Positions 55,601 to 64,000 of a stretch of DNA of 64,000 nucleotides are shown one piece after another (within the stretch, counting starts at the first letter, position 1; the number at the start of each line of letters is the position of its first letter). Source of the stretch: Muricea muricata. Lineage: Eukaryota; Cnidaria; Anthozoa; Malacalcyonacea; Plexauridae. The translations under genes and the position numbers were made by a program. The notes under the pieces are model-generated. The model did not search any database. It saw only the letters and a list, made by a program, of their open reading frames with translations, and was not told where the DNA came from. Location: assembly GCA_963855995.1 (NCBI GenBank), contig OY979716.1:23736283-23800282 (forward strand), in the 5' to 3' direction.

Positions 55601-58600
55601 GTTGTTGCTATTAAAAACGTCCAAAGTTTATCCATATGTTTTCAGTCGACCTTCATATCACAACAACTACCGACACAGTCACGCCGCTGACCATTGATTG
55701 TCTATCATGTGGATTTTCATTCCCAACAGCATTTCGAATCCGTGTTCAGTGATGTTGTGGAATTATAGCTGGTATACCGCAATGACTGCCGTAAGTTTGT
55801 TTTAATTTACTCTAAAAAAATGCGTTCAAGCCTTAAGCTTAATTACGGTTTGTTTTTGAACATTGGTTTGTTTAATTAAAGTCACCTTTGACTCCTAAAA
55901 ATGTACACTTTGCTGGACTTTACATTTAATTAAAATGTATGATTAATTGATATAACGTACAGGTTTGGCATGTCAAAGGCGACGTTTTAATTGGGAAACT
56001 AATCTTCACAAAACCAAAAACAACGCTTAAATATAATTTCAATAATTTCGTTTAACGGTTATGATTACCGGTAATGAGTACGGTACAAAAAGAATTACTC
56101 CGGCGTTCCGTCATCCCGCCGTTCCGCAAAAGTGCTAGTTATATATACTATCCGATTTTCGATAGGCTGCTGAAAATAAGTGTAAACGTGCTGAAATCTG
56201 GTTAATATTTTAAATTTGTGGATGCAAAAGAAAACGGGATGAAACACATTCTGCTGTGTAAAGTTACGAAGGGAAAACTGTTGTTGGTGTACATGAACGT
56301 ACAGTACTCCTGTTTTAGTGAATAAAGGAAAACGCAATGAAGTCGGTACTGAAAAGGCAGATGCTTAAGACTTGATAGTTAGTAACTATAATTCTTTATA
56401 TCACTAAGTTTATGTCCTTTTGCAATAAAATATTAAAAGAAAACACGATGACCTTAAATCTTACTGTATTTAAGAGTTGGACCTGAACACAGATTTGAGT
56501 GTTTCTTGTATTTTATTGGAAGTCATCGTAAGCATATAAATCTCTTTTTTAAAAAAAAAATCGTGTTAGTAGTGTCTGTTGGATTGAGTTAATTTTGAGA
56601 AGTAAAGCCGGGTTGCTATTGTTATCAGAAGCAGATATTAACATTTGCAAACTTTCATCTACGCATATTAATGATTTTTTCTACTTTAGAAATCTGCTGT
56701 GTAATAAAAATGTAAACTGCGTTAAAAAGGAATGCTACCAAAGGCTAACAGAAACAATGGCAGAATTGGTAAAGACGATAGTGGCTGAAGTGTTGGAACA
56801 AAATTGAGGTACAAGATTATTATTTCTCTTCTGATGTTCACATGCATGGCAATGCTCGAAATATCGTGTCCATCTGTCACTGCTGCAGGTTTTTCCGGCA
56901 TGAATGTCAGTGTTTCCAAATGATATGTATGTCTTTCTTTTGTTTGCTGGAATACTCTTTGTAACTATGTCGTCTGATTACATAACTTTTGTTGTTTTAA
57001 CAGTTTCGTAATTCTGTTCCTTTTGTCTGTGTTTGTTGAGGTTGTTTTACTCTGTTTAGTTTTGTTCTGTCCATTTTTGTTTGTTTTAGTATATGCGTTT
57101 GTCTTTAATAACCAGGGTTGATTATGATAGCATTGCTGTTTTTGCTGTTGACAATTAACATATTGCTCATTGAAGATGCTCATTAAGCAATTATTTACAA
57201 CGGATTTTACAATAATTGTGCATTTCCCAAATACAGTACATTTGTTGGGTAAATTTCAGTACACAATTACAGCCGTGTAATCTCGCCTGTACTGTAATCT
57301 AAGCGGTTCACGGTTCGCTAACGGGGCAACCATTTGACTATTTCCAACACATCGTTTGAGTGATTTCGTGCAAGCGAAGGAAATATGAAACTTTCTTCGT
57401 CATAAAAAATGCGCGTATAAAATCCTTAGTTAATTCATTAAATTCCATTTGATTCAATGTCCATTAATTGGGGTAAGGTATAGTTGATTTAGTCTGATTA
57501 GAAATAGCTTCACAATTATTTCACATTGTAAGACTGGTTGACTTAATACCCATTAGCTCTTACCCTATATTTTAGTTATCAGGTCAGCCACATTGGGCTG
57601 GTGCGCGCGTATGTTGACCGGAAATGTTTCATGTTGAACGGATTACTGAAGTATGCTATAAGCTGGAACGTAACTGTTTTATGCGACTTCCTACCATGTG
57701 AAAGTAAAACTCCTTGAAGAAACTTCAACTCCCACTTTACACAGGCCTGCACTAATTTTCTGTTAGGTCTATACCTCGCGGGCTGTCTTTGTACTTTCTT
57801 CTTTCGATCATGATTTCCCCAGTTCGCTCAAAATAAACTCCATCCTTCACCCAAGCAAACACACTAATGAATACCAAAAGCAAAAATGTATTTATTTAGA
57901 ATAAAGTACATACACAAACGTGTCTCTTCCTCTTTGGTTTTGCATAAGCTGACCGGTTGCAGGAATCCGTCTTCCTCGAGGGCTCATTCGAAATGACCAC
58001 ACGAGTTCTGCCTCCCGTTGGACAGCAAAAGCACATACAACCCTATTCGCGAATCTACAACATACATCATTTGCGATCACATGTAGTTATCAATCTAATA
58101 TTCCCTGTCTTCTTTCCAGTAGGAAAGATAAATAGGAAAGATAGTTAACTCCGAGCCAAACTCAATAGTGCATTACGGAGTTCCATTAAGTTCCATTAAG
58201 GAGTAGACCACTCAGAGTCAGGATCGCATTTAAGATCGTTTAAATGGTCAACAATACCGTTATAGCACCCCACCAGCAACGCCTCTAGATACAGACGCGA
58301 TATCGTCCGCTCGTTTTTCTTCATCCGTCAACATATTAAGGCAATTACGGCGTAGTTGACTCGGATGTTCGTACTCAAACCCACAGCATTTTTCTGTGGA
58401 AAGCTTGCAAAGCAGCCCAAGCAAGTGTTATTTGTTGAAAGAGAAGTTTCTCGTTTACTAAAAGTGGGGCGTACAATTTGTAGTTTGATTGCAGGCGATG
58501 TGGTTCTCTGCGGGACCTACCCCACTGGAGCATGAACTACTTGTTCAAACAGTATTCCAAGACCCTTTGCACCCCATGTGTGTTTTTAAAAGTAGCGCAC

Positions 58601-59514
58601 AGAGACATGCCTAAATTAGAATTATATAGATACAACTTAAACTCGTATTTAAATTTAACTCCAAATCTTAGCAATTTTTGCATAAAGTCTTCTGAGCAGT
58701 TGTATATGCCGGTCGATCTTTCACTGTTTTATTACGATACTCCGCCTTGCAGTATGCATTGATGTCTTTTCAAAGTACGCTTGGGTAATTCCATTGAACA
58801 ATAAAACCGGCCCGCTAACTGAATGCCTTCCAAATTGTTTTGCCTCCTGCCTGAAAAAATCATGACCAATCAATGAATGGAGTTCTTGAACTAACATTTT
58901 TTTATTGAAGCCGACATATTTTACTGTGGCCACACAAAGTTAAAAGCCCCGACTACAATATTAACGTAAACTAGATAGACAACAATATTTTGTTGATCCT
59001 TATTAGTGCATAACAACACGTAAACACTAATGAAATTGTTTCATTTCCGTTTTCTTAAATTGTAGTACGTATATTTCTGTTTCTCAATAAATTATGAATA
59101 ATAGCAACTTTACATGGTAAAAGTGGTTGAAGACCATTAAATTCCCCTTATTAAATGGTCAGTGAGTCATTCGATCATTGAGTATGGGTCTCAGGGCTAG
59201 CTAGCTACATGGCTTCAAGTTTTAACAGTTTCATATGAACCCTACCTTGTAGATCGATCGCAGTTTAATAAAATTGAGCTAAATGCTATGTGTAAAGGAA
59301 AATGGAGGAAATGTATAATTTTAATCTATTTATTTCCAAATACGCGAGGGAAATTCAAATTTTAATTGTGGCACGAGTTTGTTTATAAAATTAACCACCT
59401 TCACTTGATCGCTGGTTATTTGTTATGTTCTTTAGTAATTTGTTTTCAAGTTTCATACCTTCATTTTAAAGTATATCATTGAAGCTATATTACTATAGTC
59501 TGATACTTATTATT
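55601..59514. other. No gene seen
   Basis: Nearly 4 kb of AT-rich sequence with only short frames and no domain, tRNA or clear TIR pair recognised. Confidence 0.4.
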
Positions 59515-61047
59515 GTTCCACGTAGATGGTTTTGGGACATCGATCCCAAATTAGCCCATTGAGACATTCGTTGACGTTCTGAGTCAAGCCATGAGTGCAT
59601 TTTTGTAGAAGGACATGGTTTCTCAGGTCATTGAACCCTGGCTTAAACTTGGGGATGCCATTCTTGTGTTTATAGGACTTCATGTCGCTCTATTTTCCAC
59701 ACCAACTGTCATTTTCGTCAGGGCAAAGGTGATGTTGTGGATCGGAATCAGTTGGTGCAACATGGTGTACCACTTGTCTGATGGCTGTTGCCATTTTGTT
59801 TACATCATCCAAGTTCTCTTTTACCGCCAAGCCATATAATTCTGCAACACATCAATCTTTCCATCCGTTAATCTTCCCTTACCACCTAAACCTTTCCCAT
59901 GACTTAGCTTCGCCCCTTTCGACGCATTCTTCACCTTTCGCAATCTAATGCCGACTCACTTTTGTACATGTCCTACGTACTCCAACTTGCTAGGAATACG
60001 CTCCTCACCATTGGGCTTGCTCTCTACAATATTATTGTATGTAGAAGAGTCACCGTCACCGAGCATGTTCTTGTATTTAAGTCCCCGCGATACCAAGGAT
60101 CGTTCAAACATCCGCAGAGCACCGGCTGCCTCCATGCTGTTTGCACTTCCAGTGTGGTTGATCTTGCACTGGTGGCTAGTTTTCCACTCTGGGTACTTAA
60201 CATCATTTACTCTTTTTTTTGCTATTTCTGGCATGCTTTGCATTTATCGGACATGATCTCCACAACCAAACATTTCTCCGTGTCTAGTAACAACACCATT
60301 ATGAGATGTATCTCGTTTTTGCCAACTTCCATCAAGGGAAATTCCACAATCACCCATATCATTTGCACAAACCTCTTTGACATTTATGGCATTGGTAACC
60401 ATCGTTTGCCAACTGCTTTACAGCATGCAGCAGTTTATTGTTTGGAATTATCATGCAATTAGAGAAGCTTGTTGGTGGTGGCATGTTCATAAGTTTAGCA
60501 AATATTACCATAGCACTGTGTCCACGACCAATTTCCCTGAAGGCCAAGACTGCTCTTGTGTTTACATTGTAAGATGGCCCTTGTTTCTGGGATGTATGGA
60601 ACCGATGCGTCCAGTCACATTCAGTATTGTCACATTGTAAAACGATGCAATGTGAAAACCCATTTTTCTTCGTCATGTCAATGTGAGAACTCATTTGTTT
60701 ACCAATGCGTCACCAAACACCCCAAACAATACTTCTGCGTTTATAAATATGGTGCCTTCTTTAACATAATCACTTTGACGATGATTCTCATCTAATTTTG
60801 CCGTGAAATCTCTAAGCTTCACCTCGAAAGGCTTTGCAAAGAAGATGGTTCGCCATCTTTGAATTTCTTGACTCCCCTTGATGGCGGAATTCTCTTCTTT
60901 TTTTCTCTTTCTGTTCTGCAGATTTCCCATTTTTTGCCAAAAAGTTTCATAAGATGACAAAATATCAGAACTGTAAAAAACGACAGTATATCTTCGATAA
61001 TTCTGCAGAAATCGCAGAGTCGAAAATGCTAAAATTGCAGCTAGCAT
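59515..61047 (-). pseudogene. Mutator-like transposase (PF20700 type), frameshifted
   Basis: From right to left on the minus strand: an N-terminal basic region, EGTIFINAEVLFGVFGDALV, FSHCIVLQCDNTECDW, VNTRAVLAFREIGRGHSAM, MNMPPPTSFSNCMIIPNN, then DGSWQKR. It continues YPEWKTSHQCKINHTGSANS, MEAAGALRMFERSLVSRGLK, MLGDGDSSTYNNIVESKP and LEYVGHVQK, then TQNVNECLNGLIWDRCPKTI. I recognise the order as the Mutator-like protein family widespread in cnidarians and arthropods. The GDGDSS block probably holds a catalytic Asp. At least four frameshifts or stops break it. The C-terminal end is missing here but is preserved as a separate fragment at 11205-11484. Confidence 0.75.
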
Positions 61048-61135
61048 TTACATTGTATTTCTATTCAATAAGTTAAAAATTGTCACCAGCTATGTACAAC
61101 GTAATCAAGTTCATAAAAGTTTTTTTACAAGACCT

Positions 61136-61165
61136 TTTTGATCAGAAACCTCCGATCTTCGTCAG
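61136..61165 (-). ncRNA. Hammerhead-ribozyme-like core, degenerate
   Basis: Minus strand: CTGACGA, then stem GATCGG-AGGTTT-CTGATC, then AAAA where GAAA is required. It resembles the core at 39414-39444 on the same strand. The altered GAAA and one stem mismatch suggest a dead copy. Confidence 0.35.
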
Positions 61166-61282
61166 TTGGTACTAAAAACTAAGAAGCTATCAACACGCTT
61201 CTACTAATTTGTAGTTTGTTCACCACTATTTATACTATTATCATCTTCTTCTGTCTATTTATGGAGACACTTGCACCACAAC

Positions 61283-61375
61283 CTCGTACCCAGGGTAATA
61301 ACTTCGCTTCGCTGCGGAATTACCCTGGTGCCGGCTGGTCACGTGGCACCCATATTTTGGGTGCTAAAAAAATTT
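61283..61375 (+). repeat. Solo end of the CAACCTCGTACCCAGGG transposon family
   Basis: CAACCTCGTACCCAGGGTAA is followed by an internal hairpin (CAGGGTAAT..ATTACCCTG) and by GGCTGGTCACGTGGCACCCA, which also occurs in both arms of the 44194-44927 element. No partner end was found nearby. Confidence 0.55.
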
Positions 61376-61613
61376 GTCACCTAGGGAGGTGTAGCATGTA
61401 AATGAATTGTTACATACGAAAACATTCTGAAATTTTGGTAAAATAAATGGTTACTTTCGAAGCGTTATAACAATATTTTACTGCTAATAGAAATTGCTTA
61501 AAAACCTACAAATAATTATGTGTCCGTGCCGAAAGAGTATCAAATTACTTGACAAGAAGATGAATGTATCACATTTCAGTGTATTCACACTTGTATTCGA
61601 CAAAGTTACGCTG

Positions 61614-62062
61614 ATGGCCAGCAAAAGCACGCCAAAGAAGGTTTATTCTACTTCAACTGAAAATAGTTCTCGTTGTCGGCTATGTAATGGTGTACAAGAT
61701 CAAAGACACGGCAAGAACCTATTCAACAAAAAAAATCAAATAATTTTGAAAAACGTGGAGTTAATTCATGGCGAGAATCTGCCGCATGTTGACGGTTTTC
61801 CGTCTTTAATCTGCCGACCTTGTGAACGAAGAGTGAATAATTCGATTCTTTTCAAGAATATTATCTCTGAAACACAGAAATCCTTATTAAAAGATTCTCG
61901 CTCAAAGCGATGTGTCGAACTATCTCCATCCGTCTTGAGACCTTCTGTCAAAGTTGCTGCAGTAGAAAGTCGATGTTTGACTCCGCAAACGTTGCTTCTA
62001 CTGGTGATAAATCATCATCCCTTGTACCAACCGAACAAATGTCATGGCCTATGCCCAAAAAT
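61614..62062 (+). CDS. DUF6589-like gene, exon 1 with a ZAD-like zinc domain
   Basis: ATG at 61614 opens MASKSTPKKVYSTSTENS, then CRLCNGVQDQRHGKNLF, LIHGENLPHVDGFPSLICRP and CERRVNNS. This is a C-x2-C ... C-x2-C arrangement like ZAD-type treble-clef zinc modules. Exon 2 requires a phase-0 donor. Two options exist: CTG|GTGATA at 62003 in the open frame, or AAT|GTGAGT at 62062, a better donor that needs a -1 frameshift near 61960. So either the exon is shorter than given or one indel is present. The start is the first ATG that gives this domain at the N-terminus. Confidence 0.65.
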
Positions 62063-62246
62063 GTGAGTCAATTGACTTCGAATCTCATAAATAATTCATT
62101 TGTATTAAATTCCTAAATAATAATGCATGCCTTTGTTGCAATCAATGCAACATCTGTTTTGTGTAATTTTATATGCTGTCTATTTCATATCCATTAAAAG
62201 TAGGACTGAATTCTTTGTATGATCAAATATGTTATTTGTTTATCAG

Positions 62247-62573
62247 GTTGATTCATTGGCTATAATAGATAAGGCTAACAAAGAGCTCGTAGAAGTTGCT
62301 CGACGAACTGAACCCTCGGTGTTACGAGAGAGGTCATATGAAGGAATGGCAACCGATAATTGGATGTCTGATGTAAAAAATGAATTGTCTACCAGATGTC
62401 CTGTGGTGAACAATATCCTGTCTGTGCTCCTGGACACTGGATATAAAAGTGAGGAAAAAGAGCCTGCCTTATGCTTAATTTATGGCATCATTATGTACCT
62501 AAGATGCCATGAGCTAAGTAGAATACAACGAATCAATTCCATTCTGCTTACCCATGGTCAAGCTCCTGTAAAT
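62247..62573 (+). CDS. DUF6589-like gene, exon 2
   Basis: The exon follows TTTATCAG in phase 0 and ends AAT|GTAAGT in phase 0, giving 109 open codons. It reads IIDKANKELVEVARRTEPSV, EGMATDNWMSDVKNELSTRC, ILSVLLDTGYK and CLIYGIIMYLRCHELSRIQR. This matches the N-terminal region of the cnidarian family whose core lies at 18421-19023. Function is unknown; large copy number and truncated copies suggest mobility. Confidence 0.75.
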
Positions 62574-62883
62574 GTAAGTTTGATTAATAATTGCATCTGT
62601 ATTTAACTTTGGCAAAACTTATTGAATCTTTTTATGCAAAAGAATGTTGTAGTTTTAATAAATTGTCTTAGCCATTATGATTCAGAGCTTCCCCATTGAA
62701 GAGTAAATAGAATAATCTGGCATTAGACAAGTAAAAAAAAAATATGAGTGAGCTGGACTGGGGTGCATTGTGGCTCGATTGATTTAATAGTAATAGAATT
62801 GCTTGTTCTGCAAATGCAATAAATGCAAGTCATTTCAAGTTTTTCTTCTACACAAGATCACGTCTAAATTTTGTTCATAAAAT

Positions 62884-63015
62884 AGCGCTTATGCGGGTTT
62901 TCCCTAATGCTATTGTCCTTACCACCAAGTCTCACTTTGATGTTAGGAAATTTGTCCGTCACTACGAGGCTTGGTGGTGAGCGTAATAGCCTTAGGGAAA
63001 ACCCGCATAAGTGCT
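62884..63015. mobile_element. Hairpin MITE in the intron between exons 2 and 3
   Basis: AGCGCTTATGCGGGTTTTCC at the left mirrors GGAAAACCCGCATAAGTGCT at the right with one difference; ACCACCAAG and CTTGGTGGT continue the arms. No exact TSD. Confidence 0.65.
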
Positions 63016-63297
63016 GTTGATGTAGTAATGACAGTGGTGATTAATAGTTCAAATCATCAAAGAACCCATTATTGCTATTCATTTTGACTATTTTAATGCT
63101 CTTCATTTGACAGCTGTTCTTGCATTAATCATTGTGCATTGTATACCTAATGGTAAATTGTCTAATTCCGAAGTTACTTGTATATACCAAGTCAATCCTT
63201 ATAATTTGACTGTGTATAAATACAACTACCTGGCCTGATTTTACTTTTATTATATATATAATTTCTTACTTAAGGTATAATGTATTCTCTTTTTTAG

Positions 63298-64000
63298 CTG
63301 ATTGATCGTTTAAATAAATATGGCATCTGTCTACATCCAAGAAAGAAGTATAACCTCCTTGATGACATTGGCCAAGGTTTCCTGGATCAGGCCATTGAAT
63401 TAGTCAAGTCTGGGTACAAATTTGTATTCGTTTTGGACAATATTGACTGGGACGAGAAGGTTCACGATATGAGAAAGGATACCCAAAACAAAAGTGTGCA
63501 TGCGATGGCAACAACTATTGTCTTCAATCGAATTCCTGATGAAAAATTACCTGATGTAGCCCCGCAGCAAGATTTGAGAAAATGTAATGTTCATCAGTTG
63601 GTTAAGGTCAACGTCTCAGAGATGGAGTGCATAAGAAAGCGTTATCGTGTTATCCTACAAAATCTACTGTTTGAACATTTTCCATTCTTCAGCTCCTTCC
63701 AAAACGATTTGTCTCCCCATATTACCCCTTGTCGTTATTCTGATGAAATGGCAGAGAAGTCAAAAACATTCACTATGCCCATTGTGATGAAGGACGAAAA
63801 GAAATATGCTGAATGTGTTGATCTGCTGGACCAGTTAGAACACTGGACACATCAAATATACTCTGCTGCTGGAATGTGCCATTTGAATGAATCAACCCAT
63901 TCAGATTCAGTTCCTGCTTCAGCCTCACCTACACCACCACCAATCACACCTACACCTCCCTCAGCCATACAACTGCATTCTAGACCTGATCAACCTGGCT
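63298..64000 (+). CDS. DUF6589-like gene, exon 3 (runs off the window)
   Basis: The exon follows CTTTTTTAG in phase 0 and stays open for 234 codons to the window edge. It reads LIDRLNKYGICLHPRKKYNL, FVFVLDNIDWDEKVHDMRKD, SVHAMATTIVFNRIPDEKLP, FTMPIVMKDEKKYAECVDLL and QLEHWTHQIYSAAGMC, then a Pro/Ser/Thr-rich linker. These blocks precede the PLIGPLHISLNARE core in family members as I remember them. The NIDWDEK and MKDEKKY acidic motifs are conserved-looking but no catalytic chemistry can be assigned. The missing C-terminus may include a RING exon like that at 17479-17845. Confidence 0.75.
   Translation, partial: MIDRLNKYGICLHPRKKYNLLDDIGQGFLDQAIELVKSGYKFVFVLDNIDWDEKVHDMRKDTQNKSVHAMATTIVFNRIPDEKLPDVAPQQDLRKCNVHQLVKVNVSEMECIRKRYRVILQNLLFEHFPFFSSFQNDLSPHITPCRYSDEMAEKSKTFTMPIVMKDEKKYAECVDLLDQLEHWTHQIYSAAGMCHLNESTHSDSVPASASPTPPPITPTPPSAIQLHSRPDQPG

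Noticed and set aside
59948-60640. Plus-strand frames of 87-166 codons
   Set aside because: They are antisense to the recognisable Mutator-like transposase remnant.
1-64000. CRISPR arrays, bacterial operons or Shine-Dalgarno sites
   Set aside because: No regularly spaced direct repeats were seen. Introns, SINEs, LINEs and MITEs show the DNA is eukaryotic.

Overview
The window reads as AT-rich, intron-bearing animal nuclear DNA, most likely from an anthozoan cnidarian (coral, sea anemone or relative). The reasons are a contactin-associated-protein-like gene built from PAN, EGF and fibrinogen-like exons, P2X7-type ballast-domain genes, DUF6589-like genes, GT-AG introns, and very many short inverted-repeat elements. 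This assignment comes from remembered protein families; no search was run.

Layout. 0-7 kb: a long inverted repeat (1-255 against 5368-5622) enclosing a broken ballast-domain exon and an 8-bp-TSD foldback element, then a tandem duplication. 7.6-14.2 kb: two decayed RecQ-like helicase fragments facing each other around a TIR element (10246-12430) that holds a Mutator-like transposase C-terminus, with a second ballast-domain remnant beside it. 14.5-25.2 kb: the last exons of a CNTNAP-like gene on +. Its 9.3-kb intron holds a LINE endonuclease fragment with a 2A-like motif, an inverted duplication of a DUF6589-like/RING gene, and a nearly complete non-LTR retrotransposon. 25-34 kb: fragments of LINEs, an SGNH-type ORF1, an LTR integrase, a gag-like zinc knuckle and several MITEs.

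34.6-45.5 kb: two paralogous two-exon genes for a TPR-like protein, in head-to-head inverted orientation. The - copy is open. The + copy has one nonsense codon and carries foldback elements just upstream (8-bp TSD) and in its intron (9-bp TSD). 46-48 kb: two tRNA-derived SINE copies. 48.5-51.3 kb: a TTAA-flanked, Kolobok-like TIR element carrying a P2X7-type ballast gene (+) and a THAP-domain gene (-), each starting about 260 bp from its own terminus. 51-59.5 kb: mostly noncoding, with a LINE tail and a 9-bp-TSD MITE. 59.5-64 kb: a decayed Mutator-like transposase (-), then the 5' part of a largely open DUF6589-like gene (+) that runs off the window.

The cellular genes I can support are the CNTNAP-like gene, the - TPR-like gene and probably the DUF6589-like gene at the right end. 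Most of the rest is transposon or transposon remnant. The strongest lead is the mobile ballast-domain/THAP element, and the presence of three separate ballast-gene copies in 64 kb.
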